From Streptomyces sp. NBC_00461 (lineage in GTDB: Bacteria > Actinomycetota > Actinomycetes > Streptomycetales > Streptomycetaceae): a DNA stretch of 64,000 nt. The stretch lies in assembly GCF_036013935.1 (NCBI RefSeq), contig NZ_CP107902.1, forward strand, positions 310,001 to 374,000. Direction: 5' to 3'. The notes below the pieces were generated by a model, which was given only the letters and a program-made list of their open reading frames with translations, searched no databases and was not told where the DNA came from. Made by a program: the position numbers and the translations under genes. Positions within the stretch are counted from its first letter, which is position 1. Each line of letters opens with the position of its first letter. Shown one piece after another: positions 12,430 to 21,802 of this stretch.

Positions 12430-13117
12430 CAACTGCCCGCCTGCCGCTGTCGAGTGCCACCCTGAACTGGCTCGCCGATCTGATACGCGGCCACTACAAG
12501 AAGACCAGATCACGGTGGCGGGCCCTGCCCTCGGGGAAGATCGCCGCCATCGTGCTCGCGGTACTGCGCTGTGACCAGCGGCCGGGCGACCTGGCCGGCG
12601 GCAACGGGATACACCGCACCACCGTGACCCGGTGAGTGCGGGAAGTCGTCGGCCTGCTGGCCGCCCGCGCCCCGCGCCTGGACCGCGCCCTCAAAAAGAT
12701 CGCCCACAAGGGTGGCGGGGTGGTGCTGTTGGACGGCACGCTGATCCGCACCCGGCGGCGCACCGGCAAAGAGAACCGGAAGAACTACTCCGGCAAGAGC
12801 AAATGCCATGGCCTGCTCGTCATCGCGCTCACCGACGGCCGCGGCCGACTGCTCTGGGTCTCGGCGGCCCAGCCCGGACGCACCTCGGAGATCACCGCCT
12901 GCCGCCACGACCAGCTCACCGCCAGGCTGCGGGCGGCCGGCCTCGGCGCCATCGCCGACCTGGGCTTCGTCGGGCTCGACGACAGCGGTCCCGACGCCGA
13001 CCCGGCGGTGATCACCGGCTACAAGGCCGCCCGGAACCGGCCCCTGACCCGCGGCCAGAAACTGTCGAACACCGCACTGGCAGCGGTCCGGGCACCGGTG
13101 GAGCACGGCTTCGTGTG
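12430..13117 (+). pseudogene. DDE_4-type (IS5-like) transposase with in-frame stop, 5' part
   Basis: The frame reads LNWLADLIRGHYKKTRSRW and IAAIVLAVLRCDQRP, then a TGA at 12632-12634 replaces the expected Trp after HRTTVTR, and continues VREVVGLLAARAP, VVLLDGTLIRTRRRTGKENR with the first Asp, and IADLGFVGLD. The frame ends at EHGFV where other DNA begins. No start codon is left. The missing C-terminus appears 1.36 kb downstream (14476-14564). Confidence 0.75.
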
Positions 13118-13120
13118 AGA

Positions 13121-13563
13121 TGACGATCGAGCAAGAGCCGGTGGTCGAGTCGGTCGGTGCGGCCGCGTCGGACGACCAGTTGAACGCGATGCTGGTTGAC
13201 CGGGCCCGTGGTGACTGGGGGCGCTGTTCGGCGGCGACAGCGACAGCCGGTTCGCGGACTCGCCTTGGCGGCAGGCGAAGGGCGGGCCTGCAACTGACCG
13301 GTGGGGGTGGGCTGTTGCAGCAGCTGACCTAGCGGGTGCTGGAGTCCGCCCTGGAAGGCGAGATCACCGATCACGTCGGTTATGAGAAGCACGATCCAGC
13401 CGGGAAGAACAACGGCAACAGCTGCAACGGCACCCGCGCCAATGCAGTGCTGACCGATGTCGGCCCGGTCGAGGTCAGGGTGCCCCGGGACGTGGCCGGG
13501 ACCTTCGAGCCGCAGATCGTCAAAAAGCGGCAGCGCCGGCTGACCGGGGTCCAGGGGGTCATA
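13121..13563 (+). pseudogene. IS256-family (Mutator) transposase, 5' fragment
   Basis: The frame encodes the N-terminal part of an IS256 transposase: RVLESALEGEITDHVGYEKH, DPAGKNNGNSCNGTRANAVL, GPVEVRVPRDVAGTFEPQIV and KKRQRRLTGV. TAG at 13330-13332 replaces the usual Lys before RVLE, and about 24 extra residues sit between LVDRAR and AGLQLTG. The catalytic domain is lost after about 13563. Confidence 0.8.
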
Positions 13564-13764
13564 AGAGGTCCTAACAGAAGCCGTTGATCATGTGACTTTC
13601 GGCTTGGATGGTCGTTGGTCTGGTCGTGGGGAAACATCAGTCGCGGCCACGCGGTGGGCGAGGGTGCCGGGGGTGGCGGCGGCCGTGGCCAGGGCCACGG
13701 CGGAGGTCAGGCCGATCGCCGGGTGCGGGGCGTGCATGGAGACCATGCGCACGGCCAGGTCGTC

Positions 13765-14158
13765 CCTTCTCGTCAGCGGCCACCATCCACTCGCCGGCCG
13801 CGACGCCACCTCACTCGCCGACTTCGCACACGACCCCTGGATCACCCGCGCCGAACATCACCCGGTGGCCGAAGCCCTCGTCCGCGGCTGCCACGCCGTC
13901 GGCTTCGAGCCCCACATCGCCTACGAGGCCCACGACTACCAGGAAGCCCAGGCCATGGTCGCCGCCGGCATCGGCGTCGCCCTCGCCCCCACCCTGGCCC
14001 TGGAGGGCATCCGACCCGGCGTCAACGTCCTGCCCCTCCAGCCGCCGGCCCCCATCCGCCGCATCCTCCTGGTTCGCATGGCCGACCACTCGCTCACCCC
14101 CGCCGCCCTGACCTTCGCCAGACTCCTCCGCGACACCGCCGCGGCCCGAACACCCTGA
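13765..14158 (+). pseudogene. LysR-family regulator, C-terminal effector domain only
   Basis: HHPLAGRDATSLADFAHDPW, then YEAHDYQEAQAMVAAGIGVA and LAPTLALEG form the second half of a LysR effector-binding domain. The helix-turn-helix part is missing; sequence before about 13765 is unrelated and coding-like on the other strand. The 3' end looks natural (stop at 14156-14158). Confidence 0.7.
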
Positions 14159-14475
14159 CGCTCACACCGAACCACGCCCACCGGTCATGGCACCGTCGCG
14201 CTCACCGCCGCCCGATCCAGGCCCCGCGCTTCGGTGTTGGACGTGGGCAACGGGCGGCGGCAAGCCACCCTGGCCATACCGGGTTCGTGATCCGCAAGGA
14301 GCACGGGGTCCGAGGTGGGCGCGGCGAGCGTCGGCTCCGGCAGTGACAGGCCGAGGGCACGGTCGATGTCTTCCACTGCGGGGTGATGGCAGTGGGCGGT
14401 CCGCCTGGTCAGCGGATCCGGGGCAGCGCCCTGTCCGGGGGCGCGGCTTTCACGTACTTGACGGCGATCTCGAGG

Positions 14476-14564
14476 TGGCCCACCTGAAGAACTGGCGCAT
14501 CCTCACCAAGCTCCGCCTGCACGTCTGTCACGCCACCGCGCTCCCTGCGCCCTGCTATTTCTGA
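14476..14564 (+). pseudogene. C-terminal tail of the split DDE_4 transposase
   Basis: VAHLKNWRILTKLR is the conserved end of the same transposase family as 12430-13117. Joined at the shared GTG, EHGFV + AHLKNWRIL makes a continuous product, so 13118-14475 was put into the transposase gene. Confidence 0.65.
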
Positions 14565-14687
14565 CCAACATCGAGTTCGCGAGCCGACAGACGATCTTGA
14601 CGTCGGACAACCGCCCCCGACAAGCACGAGTGCACAACCCACCACCCACACCAGCCCCGTGACCAGCGAATTCAAGATGGTAGATCC

Positions 14688-15400
14688 TCAGCGGATGGGT
14701 GTCACGGTGTCGGTCGTCGATGCACGGGGCGGCGCGGCTGCTGGTCGTCCTGCTGGGCGGTCACGGTGCCGGGTTCGTCCGTCGTCACCGTCCGGCTGTC
14801 CGCCGCTTCTGGGTGCGGAGCGCCGCGAGCGGGGACCGGCGGCCCTTGGGGTCGCACGGACGGCTGCCCAGTCGATCCGGCGGCTCCGCGTGACGCGGTC
14901 CAGGTCGGCCTGGCGGTAAAGCAGGACGACGTCGTGCTTGTTCCACGAGGAGCGGGCCGTGGCTGCGTGGGTGAGGAGCCCGGCGCGGACAAGGTGGTCG
15001 AGGTCCGACTCCCGGATGCCGAGGAGCTTGGCAGCGGCGTCGCGCATGTGAAGCTGCCCGGCGGCAGAGGCGCGTTCGACTTTCCGGCGGTCCGTGAGGT
15101 TCTCCAAGGGGAGCCCGCAGTAGAGGGGGTGGCCCTTGTGGTCGCCGACCACGGACAGGTGGCCGCGACGGGCGAGTTCGGCGGCGGTGCCGGAGTGCAC
15201 GGTCATGTTGAAGCGTTCGGCGAGGTGTTCCTCGGCGCGGACGGCGCCGACGTCGGGCATCGCCCCGACGGCCTGCCGGATGGCGTCGACGCGGTCGAGG
15301 GCGTCGTCGAAGACGGCGGCGGACCAGCGATCGCCGGCGACATCAGGGCCGGGAATGAGCCCGAGGCGCTGGGCGCGGGCGAACTGCCACAGCGTCATAC
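14688..15400 (-). CDS. Helix-turn-helix protein of mobile-element type, damaged 5' end
   Basis: From ATG 15398 the protein reads TLWQFARAQRLGLIPGPDVA, then DRVDAIRQAVGAMPDVGAVR, AERFNMTVHSGTAAELARRG and MRDAAAKLLGIRESDLDHLV, with two helix-turn-helix-like parts and a low-complexity Arg/Ala tail. Proteins of this type occur in Streptomyces integrative elements, with no defined role. Relatives begin MTTTAP...VRPLQFPDR; here ATGACCACCACCGCGCC (near 15455) is in another frame than RPLQFPDR, so a one-base shift separates the natural start from the body. It may be translated from 15398 or be dead. Confidence 0.5.
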
Positions 15401-15937
15401 CGGCGCGGTCGGGGAACTGCAGGGGCCGTACGACGCGAGCGGCGCGGTGGTGGTCATGGCGAGGTCTCCGTCCGAGAGGCTGGGACTGGGGGCAGGCGGG
15501 GCCGTCCCACCCCCGAAAGAGGGCTCGGCCGACGGGGCAGTGACGCCGCCCTTCGGTGAACTCCCGTACACGGGGTCGGCCTCGCACCACTCCCGAGCAT
15601 CGGAGGGAGGCGAGATCAGCTCCACTGGTCCAGCCGCGGTGATGACGTGTCGCGGAGGACGGTCACCGACCCGAATCCGAACGGCTGAGAGCCATACCGA
15701 GGAGTGCGTACGGTGAGGCCGGAGAAGAGCACCAGCCGGACAAGGCGGCGCAGGCTGGGTGAAGGCCAGGGGAGGGCGTTGCGAAGTTCCTTGCGCCCGA
15801 CCGATGGATGCGGTGAACTCTCTGATCGGCCCGCACGATGGTGCTGTCGCTCGACTGGTCCGGTCGAATCCTGCCCCGCCCGTCCGCTGCATGATCGGTA
15901 CGGTGGTACCGAGACGAGCAGAGGGGGCGGCGCGGCC
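15401..15937. other. Intergenic, no supported gene
   Basis: Apart from the displaced 5' end of the gene before it (around 15455), I see no frame with coding character on either strand before the MarR gene. Confidence 0.5.
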
Positions 15938-16432
15938 GTGGGTGAGGAAGCGGAGATCAGGACGGCGAAGGAGGCCGCCGACCACGAGCTCATTCTGGCG
16001 TTCGGACGGCTGCAAGGGGCGGCCAACCGGCTGGAGTACATCCTCGGCCGGGCGCTCGAGGTGGAGTGCGGTATCAGTCATCTGGTCTTCGAGGTTCTGC
16101 TGATCCTCGGCAGGGCGGGTGAGCCGGGGCTGTCGATGCGGGCCGTCGCCCAGGAGCAGGTTCTGACCACGGGTGGTGCCACCCGGCTGGTGGACCGTAT
16201 GGAGGCGGCGGGTCTCGTCGAGCGTGCGGAGGATCCCGACGACCGGCGCGGGCGGCTGGTGCGCCTGACTCCGCTGGGTGAGGAGACGGCCGTACGCGCG
16301 TCGCGGGTCCATCTGGAGAACATCCAGCGGTACTTCGTGCAGCCCCTCCCCGCTGCGGACCGCGCGCGATTCGCAGCGGATCTTCGCATCCTCAGCCACT
16401 CAGCCCGGGACGTGCTGCCCCGGCTGCCCTGA
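15938..16432 (+). CDS. MarR-family transcriptional regulator
   Basis: A 164-residue winged-helix protein, starting best at GTG 15938 (GAGGGGG upstream). It shows AANRLEYILGRALEVECGIS, the recognition region LTTGGATRLVDRMEAAGLVE and the wing RAEDPDDRRGRLVRLTPLG. MarR proteins bind small phenolic or redox signals and release a palindromic operator. It precedes the DsbA/MBL/NTF2 run on the same strand, with 154 bp between that contain a palindrome (16480-16495), so it probably controls that run. Confidence 0.85.
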   Translation: MGEEAEIRTAKEAADHELILAFGRLQGAANRLEYILGRALEVECGISHLVFEVLLILGRAGEPGLSMRAVAQEQVLTTGGATRLVDRMEAAGLVERAEDPDDRRGRLVRLTPLGEETAVRASRVHLENIQRYFVQPLPAADRARFAADLRILSHSARDVLPRLP

Positions 16433-16479
16433 ACTGCGGTCCGGCGGCAACGCTGATGTAATGACGTCAGCCATCCCGG

Positions 16480-16495
16480 TGTGACACAGGTCACA
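16480..16495. promoter_or_regulatory. Candidate MarR operator
   Basis: TGTGAC-acag-GTCACA, a perfect 6-bp dyad, lies between the MarR gene and the next gene start. Confidence 0.4.
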
Positions 16496-16586
16496 GGAGT
16501 CGAGAAATATCTGATGTGTCAGTTACTGTTTGGTCAGGTGAATCGCTCGCAGGAAGTGCGGGCACCCCACCCTGCCGAGGTTTTCG

Positions 16587-17210
16587 ATGAAGCTCGTCTA
16601 TGTGTTCGACGCCTACTGCGGCTGGTCCCACGGCTTCGCCGGGACGCTCCGCGAGGTCGCCTCCCGCCACCCCGGACTGCCGGTCGAGGTGGTCTCCGGT
16701 GGTCTGTTCACCGGGCCGCGCCGGGTCCCGATCCGCGAGTTCGGCTATGTCCAGGGCGCCAACGCCAAGATCGCCGAGCTGACCGGCGCCGAGTTCGGTC
16801 CCGCGTACGAGGGGCTGATCGCCGACGGTTCGTTCGTGATGGACTCCGAGGCCGCCGCCCGTGGTGTCGCGGCCCTGCGCCAGGTCGCTCCTGACCGGAT
16901 GGTGGAGCTGGCCACGGCTCTGCAGGACGCCTTCTACGTCGATGGGCGCAGCCTGTCCGAGGCAGCCACCTATCGCGCCATCGCGGAGGCCGTCGGGCTC
17001 GACACCGATGCAGCCGACGCCGTCGTGGCTGCCCTCGAGGCGCCCGAGGCGCAGGCGGCGGCCAGGGCCGACTTCCGTCGCGCCGCCCAGCTCGGCGTCA
17101 CCGGCTTCCCCACCCTGCTCGCCGTCGACGGCGACTCCGTCACTCCCCTGGCCTACGGCCACGCCACCGCCGACGAGGTCGACGAACGCCTCGCGTCCGC
17201 GGCCGTCTGA
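16587..17210 (+). CDS. DsbA/FrnE-family thioredoxin-fold oxidoreductase
   Basis: The 207-residue protein starts LVYVFDAYCGWSHGFAGTLR; the active site is CGWS, so only one Cys of the CxxC pair is present, as in glutathione- or mycothiol-type DsbA relatives. The helical insert and the cis-Pro segment GVTGFPTLLAVDG near residue 175 complete the fold. It is cytoplasmic (no signal). With the following MBL-fold and NTF2-like genes it forms a close same-strand run (33 bp, 3 bp, 34 bp gaps), probably for detoxifying a small organic compound under MarR control. Confidence 0.85.
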   Translation: MKLVYVFDAYCGWSHGFAGTLREVASRHPGLPVEVVSGGLFTGPRRVPIREFGYVQGANAKIAELTGAEFGPAYEGLIADGSFVMDSEAAARGVAALRQVAPDRMVELATALQDAFYVDGRSLSEAATYRAIAEAVGLDTDAADAVVAALEAPEAQAAARADFRRAAQLGVTGFPTLLAVDGDSVTPLAYGHATADEVDERLASAAV

Positions 17211-17242
17211 CCTTCCGCCTACCCCTCTGCAAGGAGCCCCGC

Positions 17243-18049
17243 ATGACCACGCTCTCCTTCAAGATCCTCGACCTCGACTTCCCGGCCGGCAGCAAGAACA
17301 AGACCGCCACCCTCGTCACGGGCGAGACCGAGGCCCTCCTGGTCGACGCCGCCTTCACCCGCGCCGACGGACACCGCATCGCCGCCGAGATCCTCGACTC
17401 CGGCAAGACACTGAAGACCGTCTTCGTCAGCCACGCCGACCCCGACTTCTACTTCGGCGCCGAGGTGATCGCGGACGCGTTCCCGGACGTGACATTCGTG
17501 GCCACCCCGCTCGTCATCGAGCACATCAAGCACTCCTACGAGGGCAAGCTCAAGGCGTGGGCGGCCCTCGGCCCGAACCTGCCCACCCGCCTGGTCGACC
17601 TCACCCCGCTCACCGGTGACCTCACCCTCGAAGGCCACCGCTTCGAGCTCAAGGGCGGCCCGGAGGGCCTCTCCGACCGCCACTACCTGTGGCAGGCCGA
17701 GCACCGCACCCTCCTCGGCGGCGTCCTGCTCTTCCAGCAGGAGCACGTCTGGGTCGCCGACACCCCCACGCCCGACGACCGCGCTGCCTGGATCAAGCTC
17801 CTGGACGAGATGGCCGCCCTCGACCCGCAGTTGGTCGTGCCCGGACACCGCCTCCCGGACACCGCCGCCGACGCCAGCGCCATCACCGCCACCCGCGACT
17901 ACCTCGTCGCCTTCGAGGAGGAGCTCGGCAAGGCCGCCGACGGCGCCGCGCTCACCGAGGCGCTCGTCAAGCGCTACCCCGACAACGGCATGCTGATCGC
18001 CGCGCAGATCGGTGCGAAGGTCGCCAAGGGCGAGATGAAGTGGGGCTGA
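17243..18049 (+). CDS. Metallo-beta-lactamase-fold hydrolase
   Basis: A 268-residue protein with the MBL fold: LVTGETEALLVDAAF, VFVSHADPDFYFGAEVI in place of the usual HxHxDH, a late VVPGHRLPD, and a short helical end. The first metal motif is degenerate (H-A-D-P-D-F-Y-F-G), so metal content may be reduced to one ion. Family members of this subgroup (QuiP/YcbL-like) hydrolyse thioesters, esters or lactones. A good ribosome site (AAGGAG) precedes ATG 17243. Confidence 0.85.
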   Translation: MTTLSFKILDLDFPAGSKNKTATLVTGETEALLVDAAFTRADGHRIAAEILDSGKTLKTVFVSHADPDFYFGAEVIADAFPDVTFVATPLVIEHIKHSYEGKLKAWAALGPNLPTRLVDLTPLTGDLTLEGHRFELKGGPEGLSDRHYLWQAEHRTLLGGVLLFQQEHVWVADTPTPDDRAAWIKLLDEMAALDPQLVVPGHRLPDTAADASAITATRDYLVAFEEELGKAADGAALTEALVKRYPDNGMLIAAQIGAKVAKGEMKWG

Positions 18050-18051
18050 CC

Positions 18052-18462
18052 ATGACCGAGTTCGCCACCTCCACCGCGCCCGCCGACGTCGTACGCCGTC
18101 AGTACCTGGCCTCCGCCGCCGGCGACCTGGAAGCGCTGCGGGCCACCCTCGCCCCCGACGTGGAGTGGACCGAGATGGCAGGCTTCCCGCTCGCCGGTAC
18201 CTACCGGACCCCGGACGGCGTCACCTCCCACGTCATGGAGCAGCTCGGCAAGGAGTGGGACGACTGGGCAGCGCACGACGACACGTACGTCGTCGACGGC
18301 GAGAACGTCGTCGTCCTGGCCCGCTACACGGCCGTCAACAAGGCCACCGGCAAGCCGATCGCCGTCCGCGTCGCCCACCACTTCGTCGTACGGGGTGGAC
18401 TCATCGTCCGCTTCGAGCAGTTCGTCGACACCGCGCTCGTACGCGACGCCATGACCGCCTAG
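18052..18462 (+). CDS. NTF2-like (SnoaL-type) protein 1
   Basis: 136 residues with the NTF2 cone fold pattern: VVRRQYLASAAGDLEALRAT, LAPDVEWTEMAGFPLAGTY, HHFVVRGGLIVRFEQFVDT. Such proteins are ketosteroid-isomerase-like enzymes or binding proteins for small aromatic or polyketide molecules. It starts 2 bp after the stop of the MBL gene, so the two are translated together. Confidence 0.8.
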   Translation: MTEFATSTAPADVVRRQYLASAAGDLEALRATLAPDVEWTEMAGFPLAGTYRTPDGVTSHVMEQLGKEWDDWAAHDDTYVVDGENVVVLARYTAVNKATGKPIAVRVAHHFVVRGGLIVRFEQFVDTALVRDAMTA

Positions 18463-18496
18463 ACGCACCCCCGGCACCCGAAGACAGCAGAAGCGC

Positions 18497-18877
18497 ATGT
18501 CCGCTGCCGACAACAAGGCGCTCGTCATCGCGTTTTATGAGCAGGCGTTCAACGACTACCAGCCGGAAGAGGCCGCCGCCGCGCATCTCGGCGACAGCTA
18601 CATCCAGCACAACCCGGAGGCGCAGGACAGTCCGCAGGCGTTCGTCGGCTACGTCCACTGGCTGCGCGGGAAGTTCCCCGACCTGCGCCTGGACATCAAG
18701 AGGGCCGTCGCCGAAGGGGACTTGGTCGTCACCCACAGCAACCTGCACTTCGAACCCGGCGACCGCGGCATGGCCGTCGCGGACTTCTGGCGCCTGGCCG
18801 ACGGAAAGATCGTGGAGCACTGGGACGTGATCCAGGAGGTGCCCGAGAAGAGTGCCAACGACAACACCGTTTTCTGA
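18497..18877 (+). CDS. NTF2-like (SnoaL-type) protein 2
   Basis: 126 residues: KALVIAFYEQAFNDYQPEEA, SYIQHNPEAQDSPQAFVGYV and FWRLADGKIVEHWDVIQEVP, the hallmark of the SnoaL-like subgroup often annotated as predicted ester cyclase relatives. It differs clearly from the gene before it, so the pair is not a recent duplication. Confidence 0.8.
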   Translation: MSAADNKALVIAFYEQAFNDYQPEEAAAAHLGDSYIQHNPEAQDSPQAFVGYVHWLRGKFPDLRLDIKRAVAEGDLVVTHSNLHFEPGDRGMAVADFWRLADGKIVEHWDVIQEVPEKSANDNTVF

Positions 18878-19288
18878 GTTCCGCGACCGCAGCCGCGCCG
18901 GGACCGGTCCGCATCACGAGTCGTGCGACCCGGCGTCGCCTTCTGCGCAACCCCGCCGTGTGTCGTGGCACATGTCGCGGCGCACGGCACACACTTGAGT
19001 TGAGGATGCTCCAGTCGAACGCCCCCGTCGTCCTGGGACATGGTTGCTTCCGTCGGCCTTCCGCTCTCCCATCGTGGCCGGCGAGGACCCGGCCAGGCAG
19101 TTGGCCGTCCGGGAGGAGCGGGCCGCTCGGGCCGCGCCCGGTATCAGCATCCCCTCCGGCCGCTCATCCCCTCTGGCTCATCTGACCAGGTCGCGGCCGT
19201 CCTGAGCCGCGTTTCCGGCTGTGGCGCCGCACAACATCCGGGCGCCGCAGCACCGGCCCTTGTTTTCCCATCAGAAAGGTTCCCCCAC
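18878..19288. other. Intergenic, no supported gene
   Basis: No frame with a credible start and family signature. The leader of the solute-binding protein gene (AAAGG at about 19274) lies at the end. Confidence 0.5.
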
Positions 19289-20428
19289 ATGACCAGCTTT
19301 CCCAGCCGACGCCGTCTGCTCGTCACGGGCGCGGGTGCCGCGCTCGGCTTAGGTACGGCCGCCGCCACAGCCTCCCCCGCCGCGGCGTCCACCGAGGCCC
19401 GCAGGACAGGAGGTGTCGAGGAGACCCGCACGCTCGACGAGCTCTACCTGACCGCCCTCGCGGAGGGCGGAAAGCTCGTGATCTACGCGGGCGGCGATGT
19501 CTCGACGCAGGCGGACGGCCTTCGCGCCGGCTTCAAGAGCCGTTTTCCCGGGATCGATCTGACGGTTGTCGTCGACTACAGCAAGTACCACGACGTCCGG
19601 GTGGACAACCAGGTCGCCACCGACACCCTCGTGCCCGACGTCGTACAGCTGCAGACCGTCCAGGACTTCGTGCGCTGGAACGAGCAGGGCCATCTGCTCA
19701 CCTACAAGCCTGCCGGATTCTCCAAGGTCTACGCCCCCTTCAAGGACCCGCACGGTGCCTGGGTCGCCGTGCAGGTGGCGGCCTTCAGCTACATGTATGG
19801 CCCCGCGGTGGTCGGTTCGGACGTACCCTCCAGCCCCCTAGACCTCGTCGACGCCAAGTGGAAGGGGAAGATAGCCTCCTCCTACCCCCACGACGACGAC
19901 GCGTCCCTCTACCTCTACACGCTCTACGTGCAGAAGTACGGCTGGGACTGGCTGGCCCGACTGGCCGCGCAGGACGTGCAGTTCGCCCGCGGCAGCTTCA
20001 CTCCCCGAGACGCCGTCACCAGTGGGCAGAAGGCGATCGGTGTCGGTGGCTCCGGCGCGGCCCTGGCCACCGGACCCGTCAAGTGGGTGCTTCCCGACGC
20101 GGCGACGCCGTTCATGTCCTGGGGGCAGCGGGCCGCGATCCTGAAGCAGGCCAAGAACCCGACCGCGGCCAAGCTCTACCTCAACTGGCGGCTGTCCACC
20201 GGAGAGCAGCAGGCCGCCACCAACGGCTGGTCGGTCCGCACGGATGTCACCCCGCCGACGGGCCTGATGCCCATCTGGCAGTACCCGAACGGGAACCTCG
20301 ACGGCTTCCCCCGCTTCATGGCGGACCGCGCCGCGATCGAGCGCTGGAAGCAGACCTTTGCTCTGTACTTCGGAGAGGTCAAGGGAGACCCGTCGCCGGG
20401 CTCGCTCGGGCTGCATCCAGGGGCCTGA
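19289..20428 (+). CDS. Tat-exported ABC solute-binding protein, orphan
   Basis: The 379-residue protein begins with a twin-Arg signal (SRRRLLVTGAGAALGLG) ending near AAAS. The mature part resembles iron/thiamine-type (Fbp, family 6) binding proteins: LVIYAGGDVSTQADGLRAGF, FKSRFPGIDLTVVVDYSKYH, VPDVVQLQTVQDFVRW and LVDAKWKGKIASSYPHDDD. No permease or ATPase gene is near, so its transporter is elsewhere or the protein acts alone. The Tat route suggests folding with a cofactor or metal before export. Confidence 0.85.
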   Translation: MTSFPSRRRLLVTGAGAALGLGTAAATASPAAASTEARRTGGVEETRTLDELYLTALAEGGKLVIYAGGDVSTQADGLRAGFKSRFPGIDLTVVVDYSKYHDVRVDNQVATDTLVPDVVQLQTVQDFVRWNEQGHLLTYKPAGFSKVYAPFKDPHGAWVAVQVAAFSYMYGPAVVGSDVPSSPLDLVDAKWKGKIASSYPHDDDASLYLYTLYVQKYGWDWLARLAAQDVQFARGSFTPRDAVTSGQKAIGVGGSGAALATGPVKWVLPDAATPFMSWGQRAAILKQAKNPTAAKLYLNWRLSTGEQQAATNGWSVRTDVTPPTGLMPIWQYPNGNLDGFPRFMADRAAIERWKQTFALYFGEVKGDPSPGSLGLHPGA

Positions 20429-20854
20429 CCCGCACTCCGGCGGTTTCTGGGCAGGCGGTCCTTTCGGTCGAGGGGCTGCCTGCCCAGGCAGGTACCGGTT
20501 GCGTCAGCGCCTCCCACGGCGACGTTCAATGTGGGGCCGCTTCATTGGTCTACCAGACGGCCCGACAGCGGCACTTGCAGCGGAGTCCGGGGCCCCGTGG
20601 CCAGTCGTCGGCGGCGAGGGGAACCTGGTGCCCAGCCCGCCGCCTGGCCGGCCCCGTTCGTGCTTCGCGAGCTCGCTGAAGCCGACTTCTCCCCTGGACG
20701 TCGGCGTGCCGGGAGCGGCTGCGCGGCGTGTGCGTTCCGGGCCCGCTGCGGGATGGCGTTCAGCCCGCAGTGACGCGGGCGTTGACCCTCCGGATCCAGT
20801 CCCGGTCGGTGTGCCACTTGGGTGGTGCGGGGCCGTGTTGGAGGTCAGGACGGC
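20429..20854. other. Mosaic stretch, no intact gene
   Basis: The minus strand has a short coding-like tail (PPKWHTDRDWIRRVNARVTA, stop near 20771) of an unknown gene, joined to the transposase scrap. The rest shows no supported frame. Confidence 0.35.
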
Positions 20855-21172
20855 GAGCAGGGAGCGAACGTCGCGGATGGCGGCGGAGATCGTGGAACGG
20901 TCCACGTCGTACAGTTCGGCCAGCACCGCATGCGGCATATCCAGCCGCAGGTGGACGAGCGTGACCAGCACCCGATCGACGAACTCCAGCTTCGGCAGGC
21001 GCCCGGCTCCTGCCGCGCGCCTGCGTTCCTCACCTCGCTGCTTGTGCAGTTCCGACTCACGCCGCGCCTGCCACTTCGGATAGATCTCCTCGAGCGACCC
21101 GCCCAGATGTGCACGCGAGATGCCGGACAGGGCGGGATGGGAACAGGCCGCGCGGGCCCAGGTGCGCTTCAC
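20855..21172 (-). pseudogene. DDE_4-type transposase, N-terminal fragment
   Basis: The minus strand encodes the helix-turn-helix N-terminus of an IS5-like transposase: SGISRAHLGGSLEEIYPKWQ, LPKLEFVDRVLVTLVHLRLD, MPHAVLAELYDVDRSTISAA. The catalytic domain is absent after IRDVRSLLA. A remnant. Confidence 0.75.
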
Positions 21173-21243
21173 AACTCACCGAATCTGGAGGGATCTTCAC
21201 GGGTCCCTGCCCCGCCGGGGACAGGGCTTCTCATTCCCGGTCG

Positions 21244-21699
21244 TTAGCCGACGGTCTTCGGGGTGGTGACGAGGGTCTGCAGGGCCCGGACCAACTGGTT
21301 TGCGTCCGAGGAAGAGAGCGGGGCGAGGAACTGACGTTCCATCTCCTCGCGGGCGCGCTCGGCCTTGCGCAGGGTGTCCTGACCCGTTGGGGTCAGCTGC
21401 ACAGTGTTCTTGCGCCGGTCCTGGGAGCTGCGGCGGCGCTCGACGAGCCGCTTCTCCTCCAGGGCATCGACGAGCGCCACCATCGTCGTGCGGTCGACAC
21501 TGAGTCTGCCCGCCGCCTCCAGCTGGGACAGCGGGTATTCCGCCGCGAGCACGACCAGGACCGCCAGCTCGCGGCCGTCGATGCCGAACGGCGCCAGCGC
21601 CAGCGCGGACGCCTCAGCCAGCCGCAACTGCACGTGCTTGAGCAGATAGCCGAGTCGGGAGGCGAGGGCCTCGGAGGCTGCATCGTCCGTCATGCCCAC
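21244..21699 (-). CDS. MarR-family transcriptional regulator
   Basis: 151 residues: ALAPFGIDGRELAVLVVLAA, LSQLEAAGRLSVDRTTMVAL (recognition helix), ALEEKRLVERRRSSQDRRKN (wing), ending TLVTTPKTVG. It is divergent from the LLM oxidoreductase, sharing 103 bp with a strong dyad (21716-21738), the usual arrangement for a MarR repressor that controls itself and its neighbour. Confidence 0.88.
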   Translation of the reverse strand: MGMTDDAASEALASRLGYLLKHVQLRLAEASALALAPFGIDGRELAVLVVLAAEYPLSQLEAAGRLSVDRTTMVALVDALEEKRLVERRRSSQDRRKNTVQLTPTGQDTLRKAERAREEMERQFLAPLSSSDANQLVRALQTLVTTPKTVG

Positions 21700-21715
21700 A
21701 TCGTATCGCGGGACT

Positions 21716-21738
21716 GATAGTCAGCATCACTGACGATC
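21716..21738. promoter_or_regulatory. Candidate MarR operator between divergent genes
   Basis: GATAGTCAG-catca-CTGACGATC is a dyad with 8 of 9 pairs matching, centred between the MarR and LLM genes. Confidence 0.55.
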
Positions 21739-21802
21739 ATCTATGGTGACAGTATTGCCGTCATCAGCGGCGCCACGTCGAGCCGAAGGGTGTGTGTGCA
21801 CC

